Position numbers and translations under genes: made by a program. Shown piece by piece: positions 27,901-39,900 of a DNA stretch of 64,000 nucleotides. Positions within the stretch are counted from its first letter, which is position 1. Each line of letters begins with the position of its first letter. The notes beneath the pieces were generated by a model. The model made no database searches and was not told the DNA's origin. It saw only the letters and a program-made list of their open reading frames with translations. This stretch comes from Gibbula magus. Taxonomy: Eukaryota; Mollusca; Gastropoda; Trochida; Trochidae. The stretch is from positions 33,361,860 to 33,425,859 of the forward strand of contig OW388293.1 of assembly GCA_936450465.1 (NCBI GenBank), read 5' to 3'.

Positions 27901-30900
27901 AAGAACAGTAAACCAGAGTAGCCTATCTTTATTATCAGGTTTAAAAAATCCAAATCCAAAGATGAATTCCTAAACACGTTTGAACCAAACTGTAAACTAA
28001 AACAATACTTTGAAAATATTAACCTCACTGTATCTTCTAAATTGAACTTTTTCACAGTAACTATCACATGGTCATATAGTATGTATTAATTCTTAATTCA
28101 AGGGACAAAATATCAAAGCAAAGCTATGTTGATGCTTTTCTTATATAGTAAGTTAGAATATTGGTGGAAGACTTCTAAAACGAGACTTTTTCACCATCCC
28201 CATTATAGGACTGACTATAAAATCCAAACTGCATTGTTTGTTCTAAATATTATAAGAAAGTTGTTGGTGATCGGTAAACTAGATACATAACGCTTGTGAC
28301 GTCATCTTATTTTTATAATGCACCTCCGTAATCAAAATACTAAATTTCCAAAAGCTACGCCTAAGCTACGTTAATGACCACCTCCAGACTCATGCTCTCA
28401 ACCTGTGGAAGTGGACTTGTTCGTCTTCCCATCGAAGGATTAAATCTGCGCACCAAAGCTACGTTGATGATCCGGTGTATACTAAGTTAGACTGTTAGAG
28501 CCGGAGGTCTGGCGTGGAGGACGAGTTTATGGGTATGTTTATGGTTCCGCTGTGTACATTCCATCGTAAGGCAGAACCCTGAAGCAGTAGGCCAATCTCA
28601 GGATTTCTTCATCTCGGAAGGTCACATCTAGACTATCATCCTCTTACGAACATATTACATAGTTTAGAGTATAAGCCCTGGCATACACTTCTTTTAAAGG
28701 GATATTCTCCCGATGAAAATTCATTTATACAAGCCAAAATAGCATTCAGATATTACTCGCTGTCCATATGAATATGAATTAGAATTGTAACGACGACGTT
28801 TTAAATATTTTATGAACTGCATACTTTGCATTTGTTCAGAAACATTGATGTTTTGAGTCAATTAAAGCAGCTACATGTATATAGCGTAACTTCATTATAT
28901 ATATAATTAGGAAGACTACAGTAGGGTTACTGTCTGGTTTAATTAGACACTGCCGTCACTATAAGGACACTGACTTATTGCCTAGGAAGTAACGTCACTG
29001 CAAGACTCTCCCTATTACTGCTAACATATGTTATATAGTTTCACTATATGGAGCTTCAAACATAAAGTTAAACTTGACTACAAGAGTTCTAAATTGATTG
29101 TACACTAAAAACAATTCGTCTGAAAGAAACATTAAAATGTTTGTAAGTTGTTCTGCCAATGTATGGTATAAAACATATCCCATTCAAATCATGTTGAGAA
29201 GGGTGTTATCTTGGTGAGTACCCACAGTATACAATGCCCAGGCAAGTCTCTATAACTCCATTACCACCAACACTTCTCCAGTCGTCCTGTCTCTTTAAAC
29301 GGACACTGAGCAAGTCTAGGCGGCAGCATAGAGCAACTGTATAATCTCTCATCATGGTCACGACTAAACACTGACAACTGTTTGCTTGTTGCTTAGTTCC
29401 CAGTCACGTGACCTTGTTTGCAAAAATTCCATTCTCCAAAAATGGTGGTCTCTTCAAGGAATGGTCATGTTCTGATTTCGTCTGGTCAAGTGGATTTGAA
29501 AATAACATTTTAAACAATCAGTTTCAATAATGCACTGCCTGACTAAGACAATGACATATATACATGTATCACTAAATATATGATAATGTTTATATTAAAT
29601 TGTTTAAAACAATACACGTACGATACACGTACTATTACATACTATTTCACAATCAAGACAGGTAGCTTAGAAGTCATAATGAACAAATTTCCCAACATAT
29701 TTCCCGGCTAACATACGAAACTACTCCTTTAACTAGCGAACTTGTTTCTATTTTCAAATCTTCTGAAGTCAGAAACTGAAACTGAAGTAAACCTCTTCGT
29801 GTACATGTTTTATTTTGGTGAAAGGTTGTCAGGCTATGTCTTTGAAGAGAAGACACATTGGTGTTTTATCCAGTCTCTCACCAGACAAGTAAATCTTCAA
29901 AGTAAAGTACATTAATCATTCAATTACACTTAACTATATACTGTGTGTCTAGATATTGACATTCTAAATTAATGTTTGATCTTCAGACCTATCCTATATT
30001 TTGGAATTTTCCCCAAACACTCCTTGCCTCTGATTACCATATATGATAAGATAATGATATAAATCATAACCACATTATAAAACAAAAAGACAAAATATTA
30101 TACAGTATCAATGTGATATTTAAAGAAAATATCGTTACTTTACAATAGTTTATTTTGGTTATACGATAACCACCTCTCGGTCATCGCAAATGCAAACGGT
30201 GGTATACATAAGTAATTGTATATAAGCTCTCATTAACTTTAGCCATTTAGTATCGTAGTATCAGATTGCAGTGCTCCAATTGTCATGCATCAGGATTGAA
30301 ACGTATCACATGTACATTAAGAATTCCCTTGCCTAATATGTAAACATATACACGTAAATCAGGTAAATCAGGCATAAAAATTCATTTGAAATAAGTTCAC
30401 ACTTAATTAAGTCAAGGGCTCTTGAATCGTCTCGATGGCATATGCTAAACCGTGAAGCTTCTCTTATATTATAAGCTATGCGTGTTTATGTGTTACCAGT
30501 CTGCACAGTGTTCCGTGTTGAGGTAAGACGTATTCTGGTGTCTGATACGTGAAGACAGGTTAGTGGCCTTAGTGTGACTCACGGAGATAGCTAACACAGA
30601 TAGACTGGCGTCGCGTCTCTCAGATACAGTGGAACAGGGATATAGCGAACACGGATAAAACGAACTCAATTCGTTGGTCCCTTTGAGTTCGTTATATAAA
30701 TCTCGTCTCTCAAATATCCCCTTTATAAACTGAAATGGATGATAGCTTTGCTAAATCTTTATTTCTTCAGATCTCAATTGTTCCCGATTCTTCAGAAGGT
30801 TGAAGAAGGTAAAATACTTGATTGAGTTGTTTCAGAACCCATGGGAATAAACAGGCAACTCGTCAGTTTCTGAACTATTGATGTTTATAAAAGAACTTTA

Positions 30901-33900
30901 TTGAATGTTAAGACTTCAATTGCAACAAGCCGAGGCGATCTGAGCTCCTAGAATTTCAAGACTTTTAGAAGTAAAATGTTTAAAGGGAATAGTTTTATCT
31001 TTGAGAATTATTAAGTCGAAACCGGCGAGTCATCAGTTGAACTTGTGTGAACTTTCTTTAACACCTCAATCCCGTTTTAACAATTCTTTCTCGTTCTTCA
31101 AAAATACAAATTCCTTGATATCTATTCGTTCATAAAAAGATAAGTAAACGCTCAGCGTTCGAGGGCCCAGACATATATATCGACTTTCCAGCTTCATCTC
31201 TGAAACAAACGCTGTTTATTGTTTAATATAGTTCAAGGAGTTTTAAGAAAAACTATGTGATGACAAGATTTCTTCAGTGCCTTTCTCTTCATTGCTTCGA
31301 ACTGATGACACCTTAAAGAGAATTATAGAATAATGTTTGATACAATTACATATTTTGTAATCACGTCAAGCTTGCCAAGAGACAACAAACCTCTTTTAAC
31401 CAGTTAATGATTTGAAATACATGTTGAATTGCCATACGTTGCTAGATTTATGATAAGCATTAGTTGTTTTGAAATAAGAAATACTTTGTTTATTTTTGTT
31501 GTCGATAGAAATCAATTAATGGGGTTCTTTGTAGTTTGTATATAAAATGGAAAGAGAACCGATCTTGTTAGCTACTTAAAGATCTTATTAGTGACTGAGA
31601 CAGTCTGGAGGAGAAGTACCTAAATAATAATAAGACGTCTGGACACGCTCCGTCGCCGCCTTGGAAGACGAAACCTGATGATATCTCTCTCAAACTGCTT
31701 CCAGCACAGACAAATACTATGTTTTCAGGTGGAGATGCTTTAAACAGGGGTCGGTGAGGTCTTGCTTGTCTTCAAGTCGTCAAGGAGTATTTACTTTTTC
31801 TTCAAATTCTAAATTCTGTTGCCTCCAGCAAGTGTCTGGTAATACTGTTGGAGAAACCGGACACCAAAACCGGCGTTTTGAGGCTTTGAAATAACAGAGA
31901 GCGAACATCTACAGGTGAAGAAGTTCTTTACCATCCCGACCCGCCCTTAGCGTCCCCAGCAGATATAGATACCAGGATACCTACCATAACTTACAGCTTG
32001 TAGATCTACACTAGACACCGGCCTCATCGGGGAGGGGAGGGGAGAGGAAGGAGGGGAGGGGGATTGCGGGCAAAGACATCAGAGAGTTTCACGGCCTGGA
32101 GAAAAAATATTCACCAAGGTGAAAAGATTTATTGCCAATTTCAAACCAATTTAAAGTAGATGTTGAAATCGCTAGTTTTAATTCTCAACAATTGCAACAA
32201 CTCGTGAGTTCAGAAAGAACATGCACGAGTATTTACGCCAAACGGAGGGAGTTGATGAACATCTTGCAGTATGTGTTGAACTGTTTTCCAGTAAACACAA
32301 GACTCGCACTTAAACTTACATATACAAATGCGAAGCAAGAGGTTACAAGAAAACAGCAAAATGGTGAACAGAATATCAGTATCACAACGTATGCACGTAC
32401 ATTATTTTGAAAAAATAAATCTTGCAACTGATCTTCTTCAAAGAGCAAAGCAACTTAAAGTTAATTCATTTTTATCAAGGAATCGCTCCCATTTAATGAC
32501 CATAAATTTAAATGACAATTACCATTATACATATTTTAATGTATGCATATTGTAGTCAATGTCCGAAACTGCATGTCGCTTGTGTACATGCTGAAATTAT
32601 ATTTACATGGTATTAGATAATTGTAACTCTTCATTTTGTAATGTGAAGACAATAGCGTTATCGGTTATCTGATCAATCTTATTTTATCTACATATGATAT
32701 TTTGTAAAAATGAAAGATTTGTTGGATGCTGTTCGACTCTTAGACAAAACCACGGGGAGAGGAATCAATGTTGGTGGCAAGCACCTGTCCACGTGTGACG
32801 TGAAGGACTACAGATGACGGAGGTCTCAGCTCTGTCCACTTCTAGACTGACCTTTCTTCTCTCTGGTATTATATCATCGTGCAGTGCAATGAATTTGGAA
32901 TTAATCGCTACTTCCAAGAGTATCTCACTCATATCATGCTGGCTACATTAGTACTACATGCAGTATTGCTGCAAGCAGGAAACCAGCAATACCATCGTGG
33001 CTATATATAACCGTGAGTGCATCAAGTAATACTCCAAGACGGTAGTTCATCATATTTTAACCTTAACTAAGCCTTTCTCTTAACATGATCCATCGGCGAA
33101 AAGCAAGTCAAGCTTTGAGTCTTAACTGAACTTCTCATTTTTCTGAGGTTCCGTTGCAATATTTAATAAAACATAGTTTTCAGAATTTTTCTTTATTTAG
33201 AGACAAATTGTCAGCTGGAAAAAGAAAATTAGTGAACACTCATATACGTTTATACTCCTTTTTCCAACATTGAACAAAGAGAAAACAAAATCAATGTATA
33301 GTCCTCCGTGGCGGGGATAAAAATAGACAATAGGTGGTATTGTGTTGAGCTGACTTTCAAAGTAGCATCGTACTCTAGCCTATCTGGATATATTCTTCCC
33401 TAGAATGCGGAGATTCGAACCTCTTGATATGAAGAACCACGGAGTTAGGTTCGATATATTCGAAGCACGAAAATGTTATGAAATACTCATTTGATTCAAT
33501 TCTAAAGTAGGCCTACTTAATCCAGTGAAGGATCTTGGATCAAACTATTCATTATTCTTTTTTCACATCAGTCACCAGTGGTCACTGTTGTACTACACTG
33601 TGCATGTCAACGCAAACTCACAAGGTGATGAGTTGTATATTAAAACATAACTTTGCTATTACCACTGCATGGTTGGCGCCGTAAATCCATAATGAACATG
33701 TCCTACCATAATTTCTGTCCAGCATTCTGAACAACGTTTTCCATACGGTCGCAGATAAAGTTCCCCATCCTTATTAATTCACGACAAAACATGGACACAA
33801 CCTTGAAAAGTTTATTGTCCCTGCTCTTAAAATCAATAAATCAATAAAATCAAGCAAAATTATGTGTACAATTCACCGATTAAAATGACACAGCAGTCGT

Positions 33901-36900
33901 CCCCCTTTATAACTGATGTGATCACGATGGTCAACCTCATTGGTTAAAACAACCCGGAAGACTCAACAGATCCTACCAGCAATGTGTGATATACGTAGTT
34001 TCATTACCCAACTACTCCGCTAGGAAGGCAATAGCGTCATCTTGATAGTTGCCCTCATCCTTGAACGCCTCCGGTGACTACATTTCAAGACATCGCCTCT
34101 GACATTATCAAGAGCGACAGAAATGTGTCACGGAAACTCATCTTCTCCAATTCAGCACCATTATGAAAGCGTCGCCCCTTCCTTTGTCACTGCGCCCAGT
34201 TAGTCATGGCATTCTACTGCTAGACCGACAAGACTGCCAAACAAACTTCCAGGAAGTCCTCGAATTCCAAGAAAATTGCCGACAACTGGAAACGGTGCTG
34301 AGATAAGCTCTTATCGTCTGATTAGCCCATGCACGTGCTCTAATCACACGTGACATGTTTCTACATGTTCCCGACAAGCACCAGACTGCAGGCGATAAAG
34401 GAAGTGCAGCTGACACTAGTAAATCGGATGTGAAATCAGGAAAGACTATGCATGAAATTCCCGCGCTCTTCCTTGCCAAGCAATATATCATGTAGTCCTG
34501 TTAAGGAAGCTCGTTAGTACCTACTTCCTGTGGATTATAATGATGATGTATCACAGGGACAGAGCTCTGAAAACACAGATACATAACAGGGACAAAATAG
34601 TTCATGTTTTAAGACGAATATAATGACAAGCTCTTCATTGAAATAACCGTTTGACGAGATCTTCATTGAGTTGACGAGATCTTCATTGGGTATGACGAGA
34701 TCTTCATATATTTTGACGAGATTTTCGTTGGGTATGACGAGATCTTCATTGAGTATGTCGAGATCTTCATTGAGTATGACGAGATCTCAATTGATAAAGA
34801 CGAGATTTTCATTAGATCTTCATTGAGTATGACAAGATCTTCATTGAGTATGACAAGATCTTCTTTGAGTATGACAAGATCTTCTTTGATTATTAAAGAT
34901 CTTCTTTGAGTATGACAATATCTTCTTTGAGTATGACAAAATCTTCATTGATCCAAATTATAATATCGAGAACGTATATTTAATCGTCGTCTATATATCC
35001 AAAAATATACATTCAACAGAAAGATGAACATCAATAATCATCATTATCGTATAGACCTTACATGGGGAACACGAGTATGTCTTTAAAGCACATAAACATT
35101 ACAATACTACCTCAAACCGAAACCATACTAGAATTAAAAATAACCATAATCTATGTTTCATTAACTTATAAAAGTTGGTATTTACTTTTATCATAAAGTG
35201 AAAATGTTGCTATTCAAAGATTTGAAGATAAAGGAATATGTAGACGACATTTTCAGTTGAAAATGAGGCAAAAATGATTTTCCAGAAAATGAATCACAAT
35301 AAACAACATACAACTGTCAAAATGTCATAGTTATCTATAGAAAGCCCAGTTAGTACACATAAATTATTCAAAATAAGAAATAATCACATCATATCTAAAC
35401 ATCTTATCTGGACGGAGGAAATGTCAAACGATCAATAACTAGAGATGCCAGCAAGCAAAGTACAGTCATATTTTATCGCACGAGCATGGTGTCAATTTTC
35501 AAAACATCCTCTGAAAAGGTATGTTCTGTGACCTTTAAGGCTTTACTGTCTTCCGCTCTTATATTAATGCATTTTCTCGCCCTACAATTTGTCATTTTGT
35601 AAGGAAGTAATGTTGGCATTGTCTCTCTGAACATAATCGTAGGATGGGTACCTTGGTTCGTCTGTAAAATAGGGATTGGAAATTGTTCACCATGTATTGG
35701 AATATATAGGAGACACATGTACACTCCTACAAGACCGATATCCCTCTACTCCGACACTCCCTCCAATCGGAATCCTTCTAAACAAATATGTTTTACCTGG
35801 TCCCAAGCGATGTCGCTGTAGATGGATATCATATTCTTTTTCATGTTGTATAATACCAGACTGTGGATATATTGTATGTATCAAACAATGAGGACTGTAT
35901 CCGTCTGGGGGATATACAAAATAGAGCCATAAGCCTTGCACTTCCTTAGGTTATTATTCAGTATTAAAAATAAAGATGGTAGCTATGTAGATCATCGGGC
36001 TTTAGTTGTCAAAGGGTCACTCAATCTACAATATTTAAACACCATAGGCCCTTAAAAATAGAACCTTAGGTCGTGATCCCTGTGACCCTTATTTGGGGGC
36101 ACAAGGTCACCAACTATATCATTCATAATTCCCTTTGGCTACAAAGTCTGTATACAAAATTTAAGTTCTCTAGAGCCAGTGATTCTGGAGAAGAATTCGA
36201 AAAAGCGAAATGTTTATGGATGGACAGACGGACGGACGGACGGACGGACGCAGGACGCCATGACCTGCGATTATTTAGCCCTAATGATAGTAAATCTCAG
36301 GTTCAATTCTAATGTTTCTATGCGTTTGTGACAAGTCGTTAATGTAACATGCATGCATATATACATAGAGATACCGGCGGCATTTGGAACGTGGAATCAC
36401 GTTGCACTGTTGAGCAAATATTGCAGGAGATAAATAAACACGGCTGAGGGGAGTTCGCACTCTACAAACAAAAGCGTAGCAGTGTCAGTCAATTATAGAC
36501 ATTAGAAATAATGTAGATACAGTATATATGTGTTACTTTCTTAATGAACAGCTATATCATCATTACCAACGTTATCAGAGTTATTTAAGATGGATTAAAA
36601 TTATTTTTATTTCAATAAAATATTGGATGTCTATTCTACAACCCCGAGTAAAAACCGTGTCTACTTCGTGATCTCAGGCTGTCATAATGCAATTTTAACT
36701 GTTCTTTGGTTCACTGGTCCTTAGATATTGGATATATCTGTGTTTCATGATCAATCACCCATTTTAACACGTTTTATACGATCATGACCCATTTTACCTG
36801 CACAAGAATTGCATTATTTCATACCCTAGAAGCCAGTTGGAAGTAAGGTCATTTGATGCTGGGCTTGTTATGATCCCATATCTAAACATACTTTCATTAC

Positions 36901-39900
36901 TGCAAACCCTCTCACCTTTTCCCTTACCCTATTTCTTTTCTACACTGGAACATATGACTATAATTGCACCTAATTCAGCCTATAACTGCAGGTATTTGTT
37001 ATTTATCAATATATGTAGCTACCCTATTCCTCCTTCTGCCCACCACGGTCCAGTTTACTTTCACCCACTTTTATTATATTCCTTCGAGTTGCCAGGTACT
37101 TATACTGACGTAACATATTACTACCAGTATACATGCAGGAGCTATTTAAATAGTTTGTCGTGATACATTTACAAATATGACCTGCAGAGTGCAGGGACTC
37201 GCTACCACAAGCTCCCGTGAGTCCCGGCAGATATAAGTCCCTCAATAAGTAAGCAAATACAACACAGTTTAATTTTTTTTCTCCAAATTGTAAGAGTATT
37301 TGATTCAAGACTCGTTGGTAAATGTATCACTGGGTTCGTACATCTATTTAGGTCATGTCAAAACATAACTCTCTTTTCAGTTTATCGCAAATGGTCTGGT
37401 TGCAATGGTTTTAAAAACGTTTTACTCAACTCCTATATACGAGCTCCTTCACTTGCCAAAAGTAACAATATTCATAATTAGCATCTTATGTAACTGTTAC
37501 GCTAATGATTAATGAGGTACATAGGTAATCAATTTACGATGAAAAATCATTTGGATAAAACATTGCATACTTCAAACGTCTACATATCATAAGCATGAGG
37601 AATATGGTCAGAATAATGTTAAGCTAAAAGGAACACACAGTTGGACAAATGCATTTTATAGTTGCCAGAGAAGAGCGAATATGGTGGAGGAATTCCAATT
37701 CTTAAAAAGACTAGAGAGCAAATAGAAGAAATACATGGCTAAGATTTGAGAATATTGTTAAATAAAAACAAATACATTACAAAGAAAATAGAATATATTC
37801 AAAGAATGTACATGAAGCTAATTTCTGTGTGTTTGTTTTATTTAAAAGAAAAAAACCCAGATCGACAGTTGTCAGAACGGGAGTGCATGCACAAGTGTAG
37901 ATATTGTCAGCCTGGGCGCGTGATGAAAGCAAGACCAATCTCCGAACAGCGATATAGGGAGGCGCTGACAGATGGCTGATAACGTACACGTTCCAGTGCG
38001 GAGTTAGCAGTATTTAAATCTCAATTAAATGTACAACGAGATGTGATATCTGTAGACGAGGATAGGATTTCTTGTTTCAGAAAATATTCGAAACTGTTGT
38101 TGCAGTTCCAATAAAATCATGCTAATTCAAATACTTAGCCAAGTTAATGTCAAAATACGCATAAGTTCAATACGTGATAAGAATGAGTTTTTAACTGTAA
38201 GGATGAGTACCAGATATGCCTTAGTTCCCGTCTCCTAGATCATAGCGAGCATCAGAGATTCAGTTTAAATGTACATTATGTAATTCCCACATGATATCAG
38301 TATTTCAGAGTTTACAGGTTAGTCTAGTCTGTTGTTAGATCCCTTATAGCAAATACAACTCAATTGGATGTCGTGGCGAGTCTAAAATGCTGAAAATAAG
38401 GGAAATTTAACAGTCTCTTTATAATTAATGCAGACATGCATTTTTTCTTTTGAGAAATGTTCAATAAAGAGGCTAAACGTAAGTCTGATGTTAATCGGAG
38501 TCCATACTTCCCTTAACGACAACTCACATCTAACCAGATTACCAATATTAGCTAAAACAAACAGCTATCGACTTTTGAAGTGATATTTATATTAATAGAT
38601 ATTACTGATAATCATATACTAACATCCCTGAAAGCCCTCGAGAGTATAGAGTTACTGGTCCTTGGAAGGGGAGGCTGGTTCGAATTCCATATGACACCGA
38701 TACCGATGTTTTATCCTGCCAGGAATTCCGCCAATCTCCTTGTCCCCAGGGGGACATTCCACCAGTACTGCTAGCGCCACGACCAGAACTCGGCCAATAT
38801 AGTTTATTGGTACTAGGGCTTGGACGCGGTGTTCTAGTATAATGGTATTGTACATACGTTAAAGGGGGTGACTTGAGGTGAGTTGGGCTTTAACGCCGCA
38901 TTCAAGAGTTTTCAATATATATCACTGCTGGTATAATTGCACTGAGAACGCCCGCGACGCTACATATGGCGGTTATGGCGGTTATGCATTGCGGTGAAAC
39001 CTGCGAGCATCGGCTGGAACTAGCGAACCATGGGTGACATTTCGCTGAAAGTTAAAGGGATACATGATTCCAATATGTGTATTAATACGCTAAAAGAAGG
39101 CATAGGTAGTGTATCATATGATACTCCTGATACCGTGCTGCAGATAGCTAGGATGGGTACGTTGTGAGTACAGTATGTGAACTACTAGTATTCTACCACC
39201 CACGACGCTGCTGGATACTCGATTCTGAGAGATTTTTTTAGTATATATACTCTACTGGTTATTCTACCATGACAGTGATGGGTACACGATTCTCTGATTG
39301 GTTGATGTGTCTAATTTACTTATTTCAGTTCACGATTGAATTTTCTCTCTAATTACCGGAAACCGTTTTACCATGAATGAATACATACACTGATATCTGA
39401 AGTGGCTGTCCGAACTGTTCGACTGGTAACTATGAAACGGGCTTTCTGATTTTATTCGAGATTAATTTATTTTCCTTAATATTTATATATCTACCACGTT
39501 TTCGAACATGTGTCGACACGACAAGAGCAGAACGTTCACGATGATATTCATGTCATTTACAAAATAAGTCGAAGGCATTGTCAGTAGTAGAAAGTAAAAT
39601 GTTCCCCCATGGGATATATATACCGGGCTTCTTCAGAATTCGGCAACATGACGGCTTAGGATTTCGCCATATCAACAACCCTAATATAACTATGATCTGT
39701 ATAACTTAACTAAACATGATATTGCTGCGTTTCATAATGGATGTTTCAAAACTGTTATAGTGCAAAATAATTCAATAGTATATTACCGCCTGCTAGCGCC
39801 CGTTGCACATTACGTCAAAACCCCTAAGGTGCTTCTAAATGCTTTAATTGACCCATTGCAAGATTACTAACAAAGATGTACAACCCTTTATCTTGAGTGT

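Larger units (their letters stand above)
28000..34650. other. AK1 intron 1, mid part, mostly unannotated
   Basis: Apart from a SINE relic near 32.9 kb, the G-run cluster and a small hairpin near 30660-30710 (GAACTCAATTC / TTTGAGTTCGTT), I see nothing I can name. Frames at 32132-32555 resemble no family I know. Confidence 0.5.

Noticed and set aside
32132..32555. 92- and 75-residue plus-strand frames
   Set aside because: No recognisable motif, no promoter or acceptor evidence, overlapping frames on both strands.
34652..34960. CRISPR-like array
   Set aside because: Units are contiguous 21-bp tandem repeats with no unique spacers, in an animal genome; a minisatellite. The same applies to 14041-14366 and 19564-19740.
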